A stretch of DNA of 8,040 nt from SOIA01 sp050116035. GTDB lineage: Bacteria > Acidobacteriota > Aminicenantia > Aminicenantales > Aminicenantaceae. Numbering within the stretch: position 1 is the stretch's first letter; each line of letters begins with the position of its first letter. A program made the translations under genes and the position numbers. Of this stretch, positions 6,339 to 8,040 are shown piece by piece. The stretch lies in contig JASFPJ010000138.1 in the NCBI GenBank assembly GCA_050116035.1, positions 1 through 8,040 on the forward strand. Direction: 5' to 3'. The notes beneath the pieces were generated by a model that ran no database searches, was not told the DNA's origin, and saw only the letters and a program-made list of their open reading frames with translations.

Positions 6339-6354
6339 TGTTCGATAATGGACA
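6339..6354. promoter_or_regulatory. Operator-like dyad 3, TGTTC-N6-GGACA
   Basis: TGTTCGATAATGGACA carries the same half-sites as dyad 2 with a different 6-base centre, and its symmetry extends one more base each side (T6338/A6355). Conserved half-sites with unrelated centres suggest binding of a dimeric regulator. The centre is about 64 bp from the -12 element. Confidence 0.6.
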
Positions 6355-6396
6355 ACCAATGCTCAATAAATATTCGAAAATCCCAGGAGGTCATAT

Positions 6397-6412
6397 TGGC
6401 ATATTTTTTGCA
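6397..6412 (+). promoter_or_regulatory. Sigma54 (RpoN) promoter of the ABC permease gene
   Basis: TGGCATATTTTTTGCA matches the sigma54 consensus TGGCAC-N5-TTGCA in nearly all conserved positions. The invariant GG (6398-6399) and GC (6410-6411) are separated by exactly 10 bp. Transcription would start near 6423, with a leader of about 55 bases before the ATG at 6479. Three activator-like dyads lie upstream at 6292-6354. Confidence 0.8.
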
Positions 6413-6478
6413 CACTAAAAAAGGGAATGTCGGTTGAAATGTCACTATTTAAAAAAGCCATAAAAAAGAGAGACGACC

Positions 6479-8040
6479 ATGTTAAGCAATTACATTAAGA
6501 CTGCCTGGAGACATCTGACAAAGCATAAAATCTATTCGGCCATAACCATATCTGGTTTGGTGCTGGGGTTGGGAGTTTTTATTCTGTTTGCTCTCTTGCT
6601 GTTCTCTCAATTAAACTTTGACTCATTTCATAAAAAGGCTGACAGGATCTACTGTATTGTCCAGGTTCTTTCCAGAGGTGTGGAGAGGGATCACCATTCA
6701 GCCATTACCCCAGCACCGCTCAAAGATGCTTTATTAGCCGAATTTCCGGAAATCGAAAAGGCAGCAAGATTTTCTCCCCCCGGGAGATTGGTTGTCAGGC
6801 ATGGGGATAAATTATTTTATGAGAACAGGATCCGACTTGTCGATTCTGATTTTCTTTCCATTTTCACGTTTAATCTCATAAAGGGTCAAACCGAGACGGC
6901 TTTATCCAATCCCTATTCCATCGTTCTTACAGAGACTTCAGCATTAAAATATTTTGGGAATGAAGATCCCTTAGGTAAAAGCCTGACCATAAACAATGAT
7001 TTTGATGTTATCGTCACCGGAATAACCGAGGACATTCCCGAGAATTCAAGCATTAGATTTGATTTCCTCGTGTCCATGGAAACAGCCGGAGCAATGAATA
7101 TCCGGATGGATGACTGGAGCGATAATAACCAAGCGACATTTCTGCTTCTCTCTGATGGCGCCAGTCCCAAAAAGCTGGATGCGAAGCTATCTGCTCTTCT
7201 TCAAAGATATTACCCCGATTCTCATGAATCTCCGCACCGTCTCTATCTTCATCCCTTGCAGGACTTTCGGTTGAATTCAGCTGAGATGGACTGCTATTGG
7301 AGTAATGCTCGAATTAGCTTTGTCGCGATATGGATCGTTGCTGTTCTGATATTAATAATCGCCTGTATCAATTTCATGAATCTATCCACAGCGTGTTATG
7401 CCATGCGTGCCAATGAAGTGGGGATGCGTAAGGTCATCGGTGCCAAACGAACGCAGTTGATCAAACAGTTCCTGGGAGAATCGATTCTCATGGCCTTTAT
7501 TTCATTACCTGTGGCCATGCTGTTCTCCGAGCTCGCCCGGCCAGGAATGGTTGCGATTATGGGAGGGAATTTCATAGCTTCTATTTGGGAACTTCCTTCT
7601 GTATTGATTCTGACATTAGGCGTAACCTTACTCACAGGTTTTTTTGCGGGCAGTTATCCCGCTTTCTACGTGTCGGCTTTTCAAGCGGTTCAAGTTTTTA
7701 AAGGAAGGCTCATAAAAGGAAAGAGAGGAAGTCGATTTCGTAAAATACTGGTTGTCACCCAATTCACATTTTCCATTATTTTGATTTTGATAACCATAAT
7801 AACCATAAAGCAAACCAATCATAACCTAAATGTTGATCTAGGATTTGACAGGTCAGGGATCATTGCTGCAAATTTGAATCATGAAGCCAGGACCGAAATC
7901 GACGTTTTAAAAAAAGAGTTGGTCAGACACGCAGATATTGTCTCCGTCTCAGCCGCCACCGCGTTACCTATTGAATGGAACACAGAAGAGCTGGTCGTGC
8001 CAGAGGGAGTAGCAAAAGAGGACGCATTGAATATGAATAC
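6479..8040 (+). CDS. MacB/FtsX-like ABC transporter permease (3' end outside window)
   Basis: This frame stays open from the ATG at 6479 to the window end (520 codons visible); family members are usually near 800 residues. It begins MLSNYIKTAWRHLTKHKIYS, typical of the family. A first membrane helix (about 20-43) is followed by a periplasmic MacB_PCD-like domain (about 50-275, with LTETSALKYFGNEDPLGKSL and VTGITEDIPENSSIRFDF). The FtsX core comes next, with helices near 280-302, 333-354, 370-395 and 422-445. NFMNLSTACYAMRANEVGMRKVIGAKR is the conserved cytoplasmic segment that follows helix 2. A second extracytoplasmic domain starts near 450 and is cut. Such permeases work with an ATPase to move or release peptides, lipids or lipoproteins by mechanotransmission; the substrate is unknown and no ATPase is visible. 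The ribosome site is weak (GAGAG). Expression appears to depend on sigma54. Confidence 0.92.
   Translation, partial: MLSNYIKTAWRHLTKHKIYSAITISGLVLGLGVFILFALLLFSQLNFDSFHKKADRIYCIVQVLSRGVERDHHSAITPAPLKDALLAEFPEIEKAARFSPPGRLVVRHGDKLFYENRIRLVDSDFLSIFTFNLIKGQTETALSNPYSIVLTETSALKYFGNEDPLGKSLTINNDFDVIVTGITEDIPENSSIRFDFLVSMETAGAMNIRMDDWSDNNQATFLLLSDGASPKKLDAKLSALLQRYYPDSHESPHRLYLHPLQDFRLNSAEMDCYWSNARISFVAIWIVAVLILIIACINFMNLSTACYAMRANEVGMRKVIGAKRTQLIKQFLGESILMAFISLPVAMLFSELARPGMVAIMGGNFIASIWELPSVLILTLGVTLLTGFFAGSYPAFYVSAFQAVQVFKGRLIKGKRGSRFRKILVVTQFTFSIILILITIITIKQTNHNLNVDLGFDRSGIIAANLNHEARTEIDVLKKELVRHADIVSVSAATALPIEWNTEELVVPEGVAKEDALNMN

Larger units (their letters stand above)
6152..6478. other. 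Divergent regulatory intergenic region, 327 bp
   Basis: No gene is seen in this spacer between the divergent VWA and permease genes. It holds the VWA -10 box near the left edge, an unassigned stretch at about 6190-6290, the three TGTTC/GGACA dyads at 6292-6354 and the sigma54 promoter at 6397-6412. The two transcription units seem to use different sigma factors. Confidence 0.7.

Noticed and set aside
6426..6497. Possible 23-codon leader ORF (MSVEMSLFKKAIKKRDDHVKQ...) overlapping the permease start
   Set aside because: It lies on the expected transcript and overlaps the start by 19 bases, but its ATG is only a few bases from the predicted transcript start, lacks a properly spaced ribosome site, and shows no attenuator-like codon run or hairpin.

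Overview
The window looks like a chromosomal segment of a moderate-GC, Gram-negative-type bacterium. The MacB/FtsX-like permease, the DRG-like TGS GTPase starting MPANLPPQYFE, the exported VIT-VWA protein and short GGGGTC-ended palindromes together suggest Candidatus Aminicenantes, Acidobacteriota or a similar lineage. This placement is an inference from gene style, not a database match. The tRNA lacks an encoded CCA.

Layout. (1) 1-1264, plus strand: a DRG/OBG-like GTPase with a C-terminal TGS domain, with a near-consensus sigma70 promoter, followed by tRNA-Pro(CGG) with its own TATAAT box. (2) 1265-1382: a compact palindromic element with perfect 27-bp arms (REPIN/MITE-like), squeezed between the tRNA 3' end and the convergent DUF362 gene. 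(3) 1378-3605, minus strand: a two-gene operon of a class V (alanine/serine-glyoxylate type) aminotransferase followed 14 bp later by a DUF362 protein with two [4Fe-4S] motifs. A promoter at 3637-3664 fixes the aminotransferase start at 3605. (4) 3665-4024: a degraded stretch with a possible old-yellow-enzyme N-terminal remnant, closed by a second palindromic element of the same kind as the first. (5) 4025-6151, minus strand: a secreted VIT plus VWA domain protein with an intact MIDAS. (6) 6152-6478: a regulatory intergenic region. (7) 6479-8040, plus strand: a MacB/FtsX-like ABC transporter permease, cut by the window end.

The most interesting signal is in the 6152-6478 spacer. A textbook sigma54 promoter (TGGCATATTTTTTGCA, with exact 10-bp GG-to-GC spacing) lies upstream of the permease. 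Upstream of it are three related dyads, TGTTC-N6/7-GGACA, about 60 to 110 bp from the -12 element, exactly where an enhancer-binding activator would sit. I infer that the permease is switched on by a dedicated sigma54 activator, encoded outside the window, that recognises a TGTYC-N6-GRACA-like operator. The second notable signal is the pair of GGGGTC-ended palindromic elements, probably non-autonomous repeats moved by a RAYT-type (Y1/IS200-like) transposase encoded elsewhere.
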